From: Leeuwenhoekiella polynyae | GTDB taxonomy: Bacteria > Bacteroidota > Bacteroidia > Flavobacteriales > Flavobacteriaceae | Assembly (NCBI RefSeq): GCF_004104075.1 | Contig: NZ_QOVK01000008.1 | Coordinates: forward strand, 1-64,000 | DNA: 64,000 nucleotides | Reading direction: 5' to 3' | In this document: positions 16,522-25,702 of the stretch, in pieces | How positions within the stretch are numbered: position 1 is the stretch's first letter | How the letters are laid out: every line of letters begins with the position of its first letter | The notes under the pieces: generated by a model | Seen by the model: the letters and a program-made list of their open reading frames with translations, nothing else | Told to the model about the DNA's origin: nothing | Databases searched by the model: none | Translations under genes and position numbers: made by a program

Positions 16522-17886
16522 TCAGTCAATCGAGTGGATGGCTCCGCCATCAAATGACGGAGTGCACCCCTCACACCACCGTACATACGGATCTCGTATA
16601 CGGCGGTTCGATAATGAAACTTTTTTTTTCTTGTAATATTCGGTCAAACTAACATACCCCTTGATCTTCAGCCGTTTTACGGTGATCGTTGTAAGAAGAA
16701 TAGGACTTTGGGCCAATGCCCATCCCCCCATTCTAGTGCGGCTCCACGCATAGGCAAGGCCTTGGTCAATACCCAGTCGTATTAAATTTTTACGTTTACG
16801 TTCGGGTTTCTTCCAATGATGCCAAATGCAATACCGTAATCGGTTACGAAGCCATTCTTCCAGCTTTTTGAGTTTGGAGTAAATGGATGCCGGTCTAAAG
16901 TAATTTATCCAGCCTCGGATCAACATATTGATTCGTTGGATACGTTCTTCAAGACTTACCGGATTTGTCTTTTTGGTAAGGTATTTTAGCTTTGCTTTAA
17001 ACTCCTTCCATTTAGACGGTTTGACTACAAGTTGATATTTACCTTTTTCGCCTTTCTTAGAGGTCGATACAAAACCAAAACCTAGTATTTGAAAGCCTAG
17101 AGGTCTACGGATACCACTCTTCTCCCGGTTTATGGGAAGTTGGAGCTTATCGCGCAGTAGCTTATAGATACTATTACCTACCCTTTTTGCGGCTTTCTCA
17201 CTCTTAACGTAAATACTAAAGTCATCGGCATATCTTACATAACGGTGGCCACGTTTTTCCAATTCTTTATCCAGCTCGTTGAGTAGGATATTGGAAAGCA
17301 ATGGGCTTAGAGGAGATCCTTGAGGAACTCCTTTTCTACGTTTTTGTAATTTACCGTCAATCAGTATTGGTGCCCTAAGAAAGGAACGCAATAGCCTCAT
17401 CGTTGCTTTGCATTTCACCTTTTTGTAGATCAATTCCAGTAGAACATAATGTTCCACTTCATCAAAGAAACTTTTTAAATCAATATCCACTATGTTTTGA
17501 TAGCCAGAATTGATATTTTCAAGGCTTTGAGCAATAGCTCCGTGAGCATTGCGCTTCGGTCTGAAACCATAACTGTGCTGTTGGAAATCCGGCTCAAACA
17601 CAGGTTGCAGAACTTGCTGTAATGCTTGCTGAAATACCCTGTCCACAACTGTAGAAATGCCGAGTAGACGTTTCTTTCCGTTGCTCTTTGGTATTTCAAC
17701 TCCCAGTATTGGAGCTACCTGATATCGTTCCATTTCTATCTGCTGGGCGTACTGTTTACCGTGAACTTTCAGAATGAATTTCAGTTCTGTTATTTGAACA
17801 TCGTCTACTCCTGCCGCTCCTTTATTGCTGTACACTTGCCGATAGGCTGCGTTTAGGTTCGTTTTACTTATTACTTGTTTGATCAT
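16522..17886 (-). CDS. ltrA: Group II intron reverse transcriptase/maturase
   Basis: The protein promotes splicing and retromobility of its host intron. RT blocks are clear: IPKSNGKKRLLGIST (65-79), VDIDLKSFFDEV (133-144), GVPQGSPLSPLLSN (186-199) and catalytic YADD (219-222). A maturase (X) domain follows, including RIQRINMLIRGWINYF. No HNH endonuclease is seen. After about residue 415 the frame passes through the intron's own domain V and VI sequence and stops at 16522, apparently a few bases inside the 3' exon. The last about 25 residues are therefore structural-RNA sequence read as protein. Confidence 0.92.
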   Translation of the reverse strand: MIKQVISKTNLNAAYRQVYSNKGAAGVDDVQITELKFILKVHGKQYAQQIEMERYQVAPILGVEIPKSNGKKRLLGISTVVDRVFQQALQQVLQPVFEPDFQQHSYGFRPKRNAHGAIAQSLENINSGYQNIVDIDLKSFFDEVEHYVLLELIYKKVKCKATMRLLRSFLRAPILIDGKLQKRRKGVPQGSPLSPLLSNILLNELDKELEKRGHRYVRYADDFSIYVKSEKAAKRVGNSIYKLLRDKLQLPINREKSGIRRPLGFQILGFGFVSTSKKGEKGKYQLVVKPSKWKEFKAKLKYLTKKTNPVSLEERIQRINMLIRGWINYFRPASIYSKLKKLEEWLRNRLRYCIWHHWKKPERKRKNLIRLGIDQGLAYAWSRTRMGGWALAQSPILLTTITVKRLKIKGYVSLTEYYKKKKVSLSNRRIRDPYVRWCEGCTPSFDGGAIHSID

Positions 17887-18408
17887 GAATACTCAAATCA
17901 ATTCGCTGTCTCGCTTAATCAAAGGCTACTATCTTGCTAGAAAGAATGCTATCAGTAACACTAGATCGTTCCCCTGTTTATTAAAGACCATTATCGTTCA
18001 GTCCTTCCCCCATTGTGAGACCTGTGCAGTTTTCTGCACCTCGTTTCCCTTAGGTACTATGACCTTTGCTGACTTCTTCGCTATACCAGCACGTGGTTAC
18101 GAAGACCTCCCCAGGTAAGAACATCTTCTTTCACTCGATCCCTGCCAGATCTACTATTTTGGTTTTCACTATAAGTGTTTAGGACATCACAATGGTGTGC
18201 TTGCTCATCCAACCTAATAGCCTCTTATCTGATTTCTGTTCGTCAGTACCGAGTTTTGTAGTTCCGCTTCCTTCAGTCCTATCCTTGCGAATAGCAACCT
18301 TGCGACTTACTAATGGTTCAAGGCACTACCCCTGCCCATAAGGGACTTGCACCCTCTAGATTAATAATATATCTTTCGATATAGTAAAGATGCCCATGCT
18401 GGGCACAC
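16529..18408 (-). mobile_element. Group II intron (about 1.9 kb)
   Basis: On the minus strand the proposed 5' end is GTGTGCCCAGCATGGGCA at 18408, matching the GUGYG start. GGGTGCAAGTCCC near 18355 is typical of domain I. Domain V is at 16607-16575 (33 nt). It has an 8-bp lower stem ACCGCCGT/ACGGTGGT, a 2-nt bulge GT, an upper stem ATACG/CGTAT and a 5-nt loop. Domain VI follows, with stem CTCCGTC/GGCGGAG, ending near 16529. A repeated GTGTGTGT leaves a few bases of doubt at the 5' end. The ORF sits in the domain IV position and is intact. Confidence 0.82.
16575..16607 (-). ncRNA. Group II intron domain V
   Basis: This 33-nt hairpin on the minus strand has 8 bp, a 2-nt 3' bulge, 5 bp and a 5-nt loop, the conserved catalytic domain layout. 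It is embedded in the 3' part of the RT reading frame. Confidence 0.8.
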
Positions 18409-18412
18409 ACAC

Positions 18413-18449
18413 GGTGTTCATGCTAGGCCGTACCGGCCGCACGAACACC
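18413..18449. repeat. Strong hairpin at the intron's 5' exon
   Basis: GGTGTTCATGC and GCACGAACACC pair over 11 positions (one wobble), with a second inner GGCC/GGCC stem. It lies 20 bp after the stop of the 214-residue gene and abuts the intron start. It could be a terminator stem or recombination hairpin used as the intron's target. Confidence 0.75.
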
Positions 18450-18468
18450 TAGTTATTGCCAGTAGTTT

Positions 18469-19113
18469 TTAATTTTTATAGGAGACTAGTATTTCTCCGC
18501 AATAGGAATCGGTCATAACTGTTTTTGTGTTGATATGGTCGTATTCCATATCTTTTATCCAAGTTCCGTCTTCATTCTTATAAAGCGCGGTAAATCCAAT
18601 TCCGCTACATCGTTTCTGTTTAAATATTGAAATTCTTGCATAAGTACCATTATCTGAAAAAATTGGTTTCGAAATTGAGTAGAATACTTGTTCCTCTATA
18701 TGTCGGTTTTTATCTATCTTCCAAGCTTTAACAACTTCTTTCCATACTCTTTTTTTACCCCAATACCATCTTTTTCTCACATATAGAGTATTTGGTTTTT
18801 TATTTTTTACAATGGAATCATATTCGGTTTCCGGAGTGTTGTATTTAAGGAAATATACCTTCTTAATTGTTTCTGGACCTGAAATAGATTCGCCCTCAGT
18901 TAAATATCTAATATTTTCTAAATTGTAATCTCTCCAATCTATAGCTTGACCGTCTTCTCCTTGTGTTCGACTTTGTGGAGCAAGACAATAATAGTTGTAA
19001 TTGCCGGGAGCCTCCAGTTTTATTATCTGATTTATAAATTCTTCTACTACAGTATTTTGACCAGATAGATTCCAGGTCAAAAAGATTAATATGAAAAGAA
19101 ATATTTGTTTCAT
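18469..19113 (-). CDS. Secreted hypothetical protein, 214 residues
   Basis: The N-terminus MKQIFLFILIFLTWNLSGQ is a good signal peptide, and cleavage after Gln or near it would release a periplasmic or secreted protein. The body is aromatic and basic with two cysteines near the C-terminus (KQKRCSGIG and DSYCGEI), possibly a disulfide. I do not recognise the family. The gene is AT-rich, on the same strand as the intron and nuclease-STAND gene, and ends at the hairpin next to the intron. It may be a cassette-type orphan. Confidence 0.65.
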   Translation of the reverse strand: MKQIFLFILIFLTWNLSGQNTVVEEFINQIIKLEAPGNYNYYCLAPQSRTQGEDGQAIDWRDYNLENIRYLTEGESISGPETIKKVYFLKYNTPETEYDSIVKNKKPNTLYVRKRWYWGKKRVWKEVVKAWKIDKNRHIEEQVFYSISKPIFSDNGTYARISIFKQKRCSGIGFTALYKNEDGTWIKDMEYDHINTKTVMTDSYCGEILVSYKN

Positions 19114-19639
19114 TCAAATTCGGACTAATGTCAAATTTAGTTTAGGATTGTCGATAAGTTGAATTTTTTAATTTATCAATTTTTGCCCACTTTTTCCTTA
19201 CTTTTCTTTTGTCGTTAGCCCAAAAAATTAACAGATTTTCTTGTGTGGGGAATTACTGGCAACTTGTTATATCATAACAAATATAGTTGATTATCAAAGT
19301 TTTCGTCGGGATATCAACACTTTAAAGTTGTGTTTATAAAAATAACCATTTGTCTTAGACGTAATCCTCTAAATCTGTATAGTGCTTTCAGGGTTAAGAA
19401 AACAAAGTTTATAGCTATACTAGAATTACCCTTAATTTTAAAGCTAATTCAGCCCTAAAGTAGGGCAACTCCCAGGCAAAGGCATAGCAAAGCCTAGGAT
19501 AGTGTATGAAGAGTGTATGAAAACCACTCTTGAAAAGTAAAAATTTAAGATTTCATTAACAATCTGGCGAGTCGCTCTGAGTGGTGGCGAGTTATCTTTG
19601 AAATTGATGATTAACTGCAACTGCAGCCTGACCTTTGTT
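19114..19639. other. Gene-free stretch
   Basis: About 525 bp without a convincing gene. It contains a short direct repeat AGTGTATGAA near 19500-19520 and the inverted repeat CTTGTTATATCATAACAA near 19264. It marks the edge between the AT-rich island and the core region. No promoter can be assigned with confidence. Confidence 0.5.
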
Positions 19640-20734
19640 TTATACGTTAAACAAGAAGTGCATCACATCGCCGTCTTTAACAATATAGTTCTTTCCTTCT
19701 ACGCCCATTTTGCCGGCTTCTTTAACTTTAGCCTCACTACCAAATTTTACAAAATCTTCGTAACCTATAACCTCAGCACGAATAAATCCTTTTTCAAAAT
19801 CGGTATGAATCACTCCGGCTGCCTGTGGTGCAGTAGACCCAATGTTAATCGTCCACGCACGAACTTCTTTAACACCTGCTGTAAAGTAGGTTTGTTGCTT
19901 TAATAATTTGTAAGCAGCACGAATGAGTTTTGCAGAACCCGGTTCATCAAGACCTATGTCCTGTAAAAACATCTGGCGCTCTTCGTAATCGTCCAGTTCA
20001 TTGATATCTGCTTCAGTACCTACGGCAAGTACCAAAACTTCAGCATGCTCATCTTTAACCGCTTCACGTACCTTTTCAACATATTCGTTTCCGTTTACCG
20101 CTGCAGCTTCATCTACGTTACATACATACATTACGGGTTTATCGGTAATAAACTGTAACGGTTTTACATAATCAGCATAAGCATCTTCAGAAAACTCCAA
20201 TGCGCGTATCGACTTCCCTTGCTCCAGACCTTCCTTGATTTGCATTAGCACGGTTTCTTCCTTCTGAGCGTCTTTGTTCCCCGTCCGGGAAGCTTTCTTT
20301 ACTTTTTCCAGCTTCTTTTCAACCGTTTCCAAGTCTTTTAGCTGAAGCTCGATATCAATAGTTTCCTTATCACGCACCGGGTTTACACTGTTATCTACGT
20401 GTACGATGTTGTCGTTATCAAAACAACGCAAAACATGCAAAATAGCATCGGTCTCGCGTATGTTTGCCAAAAACTGATTCCCCAGCCCTTCTCCTTTACT
20501 CGCTCCCTTTACCAGCCCGGCGATATCCACAATATCAACGGTTGCAGGCTGTACCCGCTCAGGATTTACAAGCTCTTCCAGTTTTGAAAGTCGGGGATCG
20601 GGTACATTTACCACACCTACATTAGGCTCTATCGTACAAAACGGAAAGTTGGCACTTTGCGCTTTAGCATTTGATAAACAATTAAAAAGAGTTGATTTAC
20701 CTACGTTAGGCAATCCTACAATACCTGCTTTCAT
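19640..20734 (-). CDS. ychF: Ribosome-associated ATPase YchF
   Basis: This is an Obg-family P-loop protein that prefers ATP and binds ribosomes; it is linked to translation and oxidative-stress responses. The G1 motif is GLPNVGKST (7-15), G3 is [20 protein letters not shown], and the specificity motif is NVDE rather than NKxD, which is diagnostic for YchF. The C-terminal TGS-like domain ends in [12 protein letters not shown]. The length of 364 residues is standard. It lies downstream of the ferredoxin gene on the same strand, separated by a terminator, so it is transcribed on its own. Confidence 0.97.
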   Translation of the reverse strand: MKAGIVGLPNVGKSTLFNCLSNAKAQSANFPFCTIEPNVGVVNVPDPRLSKLEELVNPERVQPATVDIVDIAGLVKGASKGEGLGNQFLANIRETDAILHVLRCFDNDNIVHVDNSVNPVRDKETIDIELQLKDLETVEKKLEKVKKASRTGNKDAQKEETVLMQIKEGLEQGKSIRALEFSEDAYADYVKPLQFITDKPVMYVCNVDEAAAVNGNEYVEKVREAVKDEHAEVLVLAVGTEADINELDDYEERQMFLQDIGLDEPGSAKLIRAAYKLLKQQTYFTAGVKEVRAWTINIGSTAPQAAGVIHTDFEKGFIRAEVIGYEDFVKFGSEAKVKEAGKMGVEGKNYIVKDGDVMHFLFNV

Positions 20735-20836
20735 GGCTTCAGAATTTTGAGGCGCAAATATAGGAAGCTTATCTAAAACAAAACACGTTAAAAGAAAAAC
20801 ATTATATACAGCAGATTCACACCATGTTTTACATAG

Positions 20837-20863
20837 AAAAGCCCGGTAAAAACCGGGCTTTTC
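20837..20863 (-). terminator. Rho-independent terminator after ferredoxin
   Basis: AAAAGCCCGGT...ACCGGGCTTTT is a perfect stem with A/T flanks, 24 bp beyond the ferredoxin stop and upstream of ychF. Confidence 0.88.
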
Positions 20864-20886
20864 TAATTTATAGTTGATCTGAAATT

Positions 20887-21252
<366 letters not shown>

Positions 21253-21377
21253 TTATCCGTAATTTTGACGCTTCAAAGCGCATTTTAAAAGTATATAATA
21301 AATCCTACTAATTATATAGGCTTTAAAACTTTTAAGGTGTAAAATTAAGACCTGAGTATAACTCTACCAAACCATTT

Positions 21378-22439
21378 ATGGATTTAAACCAAAGAATTAC
21401 TGCATTCTCAAACCTCGGACAATTTTTAAAGGATTTTATGGCTAATGCCAAAAAAACCGATTTACAGTTAGACGATTTTGATAGTTTAAATGAAGAATTA
21501 CGTGCTGTTATTGAAACCGCAAAACGGCAAAACGCCTGGTTCTCTACTGAAAATACACGACAAGCATTAACAAGTTGGTCCCAGAATCTTAATTCTGGAT
21601 CGCTCAACACGTGGTTATCACCTTACCGCATATCTACAATCAAAGCTAAAGAAGTAGCCGTGATTATGGCGGGAAATCTGCCGCTAGTAGGGTTTCACGA
21701 CTTTTTAAGTGTTTTGATCACCGGGCACAAGATCATCGCAAAATTATCTAGTGATGATCACGTATTGCTTCCGTTTCTGGCAAAAGTGTTGATACAGCTT
21801 GAACCACAATTTAAAGACTCAATCACTTTTACTCAGGAGCGCCTTCCTCAATTTGATGCGGTAATCGCAACCGGTAGCAACAATACTGCGCGTTATTTTG
21901 AATTCTATTTTAAGAACAAACCGAATATCATTCGCAAAAACCGCAATGCAGTGGCAGTTTTAACCGGTAACGAGACCCACGAACAGTTGGTGGCTTTAGG
22001 TGCTGATATTTTCAGTTATTTTGGGATGGGCTGCCGCAGTGTTTCTAAGCTTTTTGTTCCTCAAGACTATAGCTTTGATGCATTTTTTAAAGCGATGTTT
22101 GAGCATAAAGAAATTATCAATCATCATAAATATGCTAATAATTATGACTATAATAAGGCGGTATATTTGATGAGCCTTTTCCCTATTCTGGATAACGAAT
22201 TTATGATCTTAAAAGAAGATGAGAACTTCTCCTCTCCTATTTCAGTCCTATTTTATGAGCGCTACGACACAAAGGCAAAACTCCAAATGTTTTTAAGGGA
22301 TCGCAAAGCTGAAATTCAATGTGTTGTTGCAGACGGTTTTTCAGAAAATGAGATTCCTTTTGGACACGCGCAACAGCCAAAACTTAATGATTATGCAGAC
22401 GGTGTAGATACTGTTGCGTTTTTATTAAAAATTAGTTAG
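21378..22439 (+). CDS. LuxC-like acyl-CoA reductase
   Basis: The protein resembles the acyl-CoA/acyl-protein reductase family (LuxC), which reduces activated fatty acids to aldehydes with NADPH. Visible segments are VIMAGNLPLVGFHDFLSVLI, then GHKIIAKLSS, and the catalytic-cysteine region FSYFGMGCRSVSKLFVP (Cys near residue 220). The 353 residues are shorter than classical LuxC. No luxD, luxE or luciferase genes are nearby, so bioluminescence is not implied. It is divergent from ferredoxin and followed by serC after a repeat. Confidence 0.82.
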   Translation: MDLNQRITAFSNLGQFLKDFMANAKKTDLQLDDFDSLNEELRAVIETAKRQNAWFSTENTRQALTSWSQNLNSGSLNTWLSPYRISTIKAKEVAVIMAGNLPLVGFHDFLSVLITGHKIIAKLSSDDHVLLPFLAKVLIQLEPQFKDSITFTQERLPQFDAVIATGSNNTARYFEFYFKNKPNIIRKNRNAVAVLTGNETHEQLVALGADIFSYFGMGCRSVSKLFVPQDYSFDAFFKAMFEHKEIINHHKYANNYDYNKAVYLMSLFPILDNEFMILKEDENFSSPISVLFYERYDTKAKLQMFLRDRKAEIQCVVADGFSENEIPFGHAQQPKLNDYADGVDTVAFLLKIS

Positions 22440-22739
22440 AATTTATCAATAATTTATTGATTTATCAGACTCTATTGGCTCCCTTTTAAGCATCTTTGCA
22501 TGGCTTTTTGACAACGCTATTTCAGCATTATATATAAGCGTGGAATCTTATGTATTCTGTTCTAAAAGCTGTAATTTTCCAACAGATTAAAATACCTTGA
22601 GGCAAGCCTGTCTGACGACAAAGGCAGGCCCACGAGGCATTCGTTAAAAATAAATTTTCTATTTCGAGGCAAGCTTCGGGGTATTAAACCCTTTGGCGAT
22701 GCCAATAAAACCAAAATTAGCAGACCAAATATTCAATCC
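22440..22739. other. Intergenic region upstream of serC
   Basis: About 300 bp holding a dispersed repeat (22599-22710) and AT-rich sequence, including CATCTTTG near 22492, a weak promoter-like element. No gene is seen. Confidence 0.5.
22599..22710. repeat. Short dispersed repeat, copy 1
   Basis: GAGGCAAGCCTG...CAGGCCCACGAGGCATTCG...CAAGCTTCGGGGTATTAAACCC...GCCAATAAA. It matches 25543-25660 along its length, and its second half matches 63820-63911. An internal inverted repeat pairs GGCAAGCCTG-type arms with CAGGCCC-type arms. Confidence 0.85.
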
Positions 22740-23804
22740 ATGAAAAAACATAATTTCAGTGCCGGACCAAGTATTCTTCCACAGGAAGTACTTAAGCAGG
22801 CCTCTGACGCAGTATTAAATTTCAACAATCTTGATCTTTCTCTTCTAGAAATTTCACACCGTAGTAAAGATTTTGTTGACGTGATGGAAGAAGCACGTGA
22901 ACTTGCTCTTGAACTTTTAGGTCTGGAAGGTAAAGGATATAAAGCCCTTTTTTTACAAGGTGGTGCCAGCCAGCAATTTGTGATGGCAGCTTATAACTTG
23001 CTTGAAAATAAAGCAGGTTATTTAAATACCGGCACCTGGAGTGATAAAGCTATTAAAGAAGCTAAAGTTTTTGGAGAAGTTGTAGAAGTTGCAAGTTCTA
23101 AAGACAAAAACTTCAACTATATACCTAAAGGTTTTGATATTCCTAAAGGTCTAGATTATTTACACCTTACTACAAACAACACCATTTTTGGTACTCAATT
23201 AAAAGAAATTCCGGTTACAGATGCGCCACTTATAGCAGATATGAGTAGTGATATTTTCTCCAGAGAATTAGACTTTTCAAAATTCAGCATCATCTATGCC
23301 GGGGCTCAAAAAAATATGGGCCCTGCCGGTACTACACTGGTTGTAGTAAAAGAAGATATTTTAGGTAAGGTAACACGCCAGATCCCAAATATCTTAAGCT
23401 ACGAGCAACACATCTCAAAGGGAAGTATGTATAATACGCCTCCTGTTTTTGCTGTTTACACCTCTTTATTAACCTTACGCTGGTTAAAAGCAAAAGGTGG
23501 TATTAGTGGAGCTGCAGAAGAAAACGAGAAAAAAGCGACGCTTATTTATTCTGAGATAGACCTTAACCCACTATTCACCGGTTTTGCAGCTCAGGAAGAT
23601 CGTTCTACTATGAACGCTACGTTTAACTTAACCGAAGACAACCTGAAAGAAACCTTTGATACAATGATTAAAGAGGCAGGTATTAGCGGCGTCAATGGTC
23701 ACCGTAGTGTAGGGGGGTATCGTGCTTCTATGTACAACGCACTTCCTTTACACAGTGTTGGTGTTTTAGTTGACGTAATGAGCGAATTAGAGCGTAAAGC
23801 TTAA
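22740..23804 (+). CDS. serC: Phosphoserine transaminase
   Basis: This PLP enzyme converts 3-phosphohydroxypyruvate and glutamate to phosphoserine in serine synthesis, and the family can also serve pyridoxine synthesis. The N-terminus HNFSAGPSILPQEVL is diagnostic. FLQGGASQQF binds PLP phosphate, and the Schiff-base lysine is K191 in YAGAQKNMGPAG. The conserved GHRSVGGYRASMYNALP is near the C-terminus. The 354-residue length is normal. serA follows 31 bp later, forming a serine operon. A dispersed repeat lies directly upstream. Confidence 0.97.
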   Translation: MKKHNFSAGPSILPQEVLKQASDAVLNFNNLDLSLLEISHRSKDFVDVMEEARELALELLGLEGKGYKALFLQGGASQQFVMAAYNLLENKAGYLNTGTWSDKAIKEAKVFGEVVEVASSKDKNFNYIPKGFDIPKGLDYLHLTTNNTIFGTQLKEIPVTDAPLIADMSSDIFSRELDFSKFSIIYAGAQKNMGPAGTTLVVVKEDILGKVTRQIPNILSYEQHISKGSMYNTPPVFAVYTSLLTLRWLKAKGGISGAAEENEKKATLIYSEIDLNPLFTGFAAQEDRSTMNATFNLTEDNLKETFDTMIKEAGISGVNGHRSVGGYRASMYNALPLHSVGVLVDVMSELERKA

Positions 23805-23835
23805 CAAACCAAAATAAAACTCTAAAATTTAAAAC

Positions 23836-24789
23836 ATGAAAGTTTTAGCAAATGATGGTATTTCTCAATCTGGTGTTGATGCTTTAGAAGCAGCCGGTTT
23901 TGAAGTAATTACTACAAAAGTTGCCCAGGAGCAGCTGGAGACGTATATAAACGAAAATAACGTTGACGCCCTTTTAGTACGTAGTGCTACAAAAGTGCGT
24001 AAAGACCTTATTGATGCTTGCCCAAATCTTAAATTAATAGGTCGTGGCGGTGTTGGTATGGATAATATTGATGTTCAGTATGCAAAAGATAAAGGGCTTA
24101 GCGTGATCAATACGCCTGCCTCTTCTTCTGCTTCAGTAGCAGAATTGGTTTTTGCGCATCTGTATGGTGGTGTGCGTTTTTTATATGACGCTAACCGCAA
24201 TATGCCCTTAGAAGGTGAAGCTAAATTTGGCGCGCTTAAGAAAGCATATGCTAAAGGTGTTGAGCTCCGCGGAAAAACGTTAGGTGTGATTGGTTTTGGC
24301 CGTATTGGTCAGGCTACCGCTAAAGTTGCATTGGGTGCAGGTATGAAAGTGATCTATTCTGATCCTTATATGGAAAAAGCTGAGGTTAAAGTTGATTTCT
24401 TTGACGGTCAGGAAGTTTCTTTCAAATTTGAAAGCAAGTCCAAAGACGAAGTTTTACAGGAAGCTGATTTCATCACATTACACGTTCCTGCTCAGAAGGA
24501 GTATGTAATAGGTAAGCCTGAATTAGAAAAGATGAAAAACGGTGCTGCTCTTGTAAATGCTGCTCGTGGTGGTGTTGTAGATGAGATTGCATTGATTGAT
24601 GCGTTAGATTCTGGTAAACTAGCTTTTGCTGCGCTTGACGTATTTGAAAGCGAACCAAAACCTGAAATTAAAATTCTTATGCATGCTAAGATTTCTTTAT
24701 CTCCGCACATTGGTGCTGCGACTAACGAGGCTCAGGACCGCATTGGTATTGAACTAGCAGATCAGATCTCTTCAATCTTAAAAGGTTAA
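23836..24789 (+). CDS. serA: D-3-phosphoglycerate dehydrogenase (short form)
   Basis: The enzyme oxidises 3-phosphoglycerate with NAD in the first step of serine synthesis. The NAD motif is GVIGFGRIGQA (150-160). Catalytic Arg is in NAARGGVVDE, and catalytic His is in LSPHIGAAT near residue 292. At 317 residues it lacks the C-terminal ACT regulatory domain of E. coli SerA, so serine feedback through ACT is not expected. It forms an operon with serC and is followed by a clear terminator. Confidence 0.94.
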   Translation: MKVLANDGISQSGVDALEAAGFEVITTKVAQEQLETYINENNVDALLVRSATKVRKDLIDACPNLKLIGRGGVGMDNIDVQYAKDKGLSVINTPASSSASVAELVFAHLYGGVRFLYDANRNMPLEGEAKFGALKKAYAKGVELRGKTLGVIGFGRIGQATAKVALGAGMKVIYSDPYMEKAEVKVDFFDGQEVSFKFESKSKDEVLQEADFITLHVPAQKEYVIGKPELEKMKNGAALVNAARGGVVDEIALIDALDSGKLAFAALDVFESEPKPEIKILMHAKISLSPHIGAATNEAQDRIGIELADQISSILKG

Positions 24790-24807
24790 GAATCCATTTA
24801 CAAAATC

Positions 24808-24837
24808 AAAAGCCGAATATTTTATTCGGCTTTTTTT
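24808..24837 (+). terminator. Rho-independent terminator after serA
   Basis: AAAAGCCGAATA...TATTCGGCTTTTTTT, a perfect stem followed by a T run, begins 18 bp after the serA stop. Confidence 0.92.
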
Positions 24838-24871
24838 ATACCCAAAAGTTAAAGATTTTAAAACCAGTGTG

Positions 24872-24879
24872 TATCTTTA
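24872..24879 (+). promoter_or_regulatory. Promoter -7 like element (TATCTTTA)
   Basis: One base away from TAnnTTTG, 25 bp before the DUF937 start codon. No convincing upstream TTG was fixed at the right distance. Confidence 0.4.
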
Positions 24880-24904
24880 GAGTGCAAACTCAAAACCAAC
24901 AAAA

Positions 24905-25540
24905 ATGGCAGGATTATTAGATCTATTAAATAGTGACCTAGGAAAACAATTAATCAGTGGTGCAAGTGCGCAGACTGGAGCTTCAGAAAGTAAAACTGCA
25001 GATGTCTTGAGTATGGCAATGCCCCTTTTACTTGGGGCGATGAAAAAAAATGCATCAAGCCCTGAAGGCGCTTCAGGATTAATGGGTGCTTTATCTGGAA
25101 AACACGATGGAGGTATTTTAGATAATTTAGGGAGTCTTCTTGGAGGTGGAAGCGTAGACCAAAGCGTAATCCATGACGGTGCCGGAATATTAAGTCACGT
25201 TTTAGGCGGAAAACAACCGGTTGTTGAAAATACCTTGAGTCAAAAAACAGGTTTAGATGCGGGTACAATTGCTCAAATTCTAAAAATTGCTGCTCCGGTT
25301 CTTTTAGGAATTATAGGAAAACAGACTAAAGAAAATGGGATTAATGATTCTGATGGATTAACCGGAATCTTAGGAAGTATGCTTGGAGGTCAGCCTAAAG
25401 AAAACCAAAGCCTAATCGAAAGTCTTATTGATGCTGATGGGGATGGGAGCGTTCTGGACGATGTCGCTGACATGGTATTAGGATCCAACAAAAAGAAAGG
25501 CGGCCTGGGCGGTATGCTGGGCGGACTTTTTGGAAAGTAA
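24905..25540 (+). CDS. DUF937 family protein
   Basis: This is a 211-residue glycine-rich protein with DUF937 features: an N-terminal DLLNSDLGKQLISGAS, repeated blocks of the type MAMPLLLGAMKKNA and KIAAPVLLGIIGKQT, and DGSVLDD acidic segments. The C-terminus GGLGGMLGGLFGK is typical. No signal peptide is seen, so it is likely cytosolic. The family is widespread but uncharacterised. It is transcribed alone between a terminator and a dispersed repeat. Confidence 0.88.
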   Translation: MAGLLDLLNSDLGKQLISGASAQTGASESKTADVLSMAMPLLLGAMKKNASSPEGASGLMGALSGKHDGGILDNLGSLLGGGSVDQSVIHDGAGILSHVLGGKQPVVENTLSQKTGLDAGTIAQILKIAAPVLLGIIGKQTKENGINDSDGLTGILGSMLGGQPKENQSLIESLIDADGDGSVLDDVADMVLGSNKKKGGLGGMLGGLFGK

Positions 25541-25542
25541 AC

Positions 25543-25660
25543 GACTTCGGGGCAAGCCTGTATGCCGACAAAGGCAGGCCCACGAGGCATTCGTTAAAAA
25601 CAAATTTTCAATTTTGCGGCAAGCCTCGGAGTACTAAACCCTTTGGTAGTGCCAATAAAT
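25543..25660. repeat. Short dispersed repeat, copy 2
   Basis: This copy follows the DUF937 stop by a few bases. It aligns with 22599-22710 throughout, with about ten differences: AAGGCAGGCCCACGAGGCAT is identical, and CCCTTTGG and GCCAATAAA ends are shared. Confidence 0.85.
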
Positions 25661-25702
25661 AAGATGTGGCAGAAGTTTTGTAGCTTTAAATGAAAAGATA
25701 TT

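Noticed and set aside
17879-18118. 79-residue plus-strand frame upstream of the intron RT
   Set aside because: It overlaps the intron's 5' structural RNA region on the opposite strand and has no protein-like motif.
21378-22439. Bioluminescence (lux) operon
   Set aside because: Only a LuxC-like reductase is present; no luxA, luxB, luxD or luxE homologue occurs in the window.
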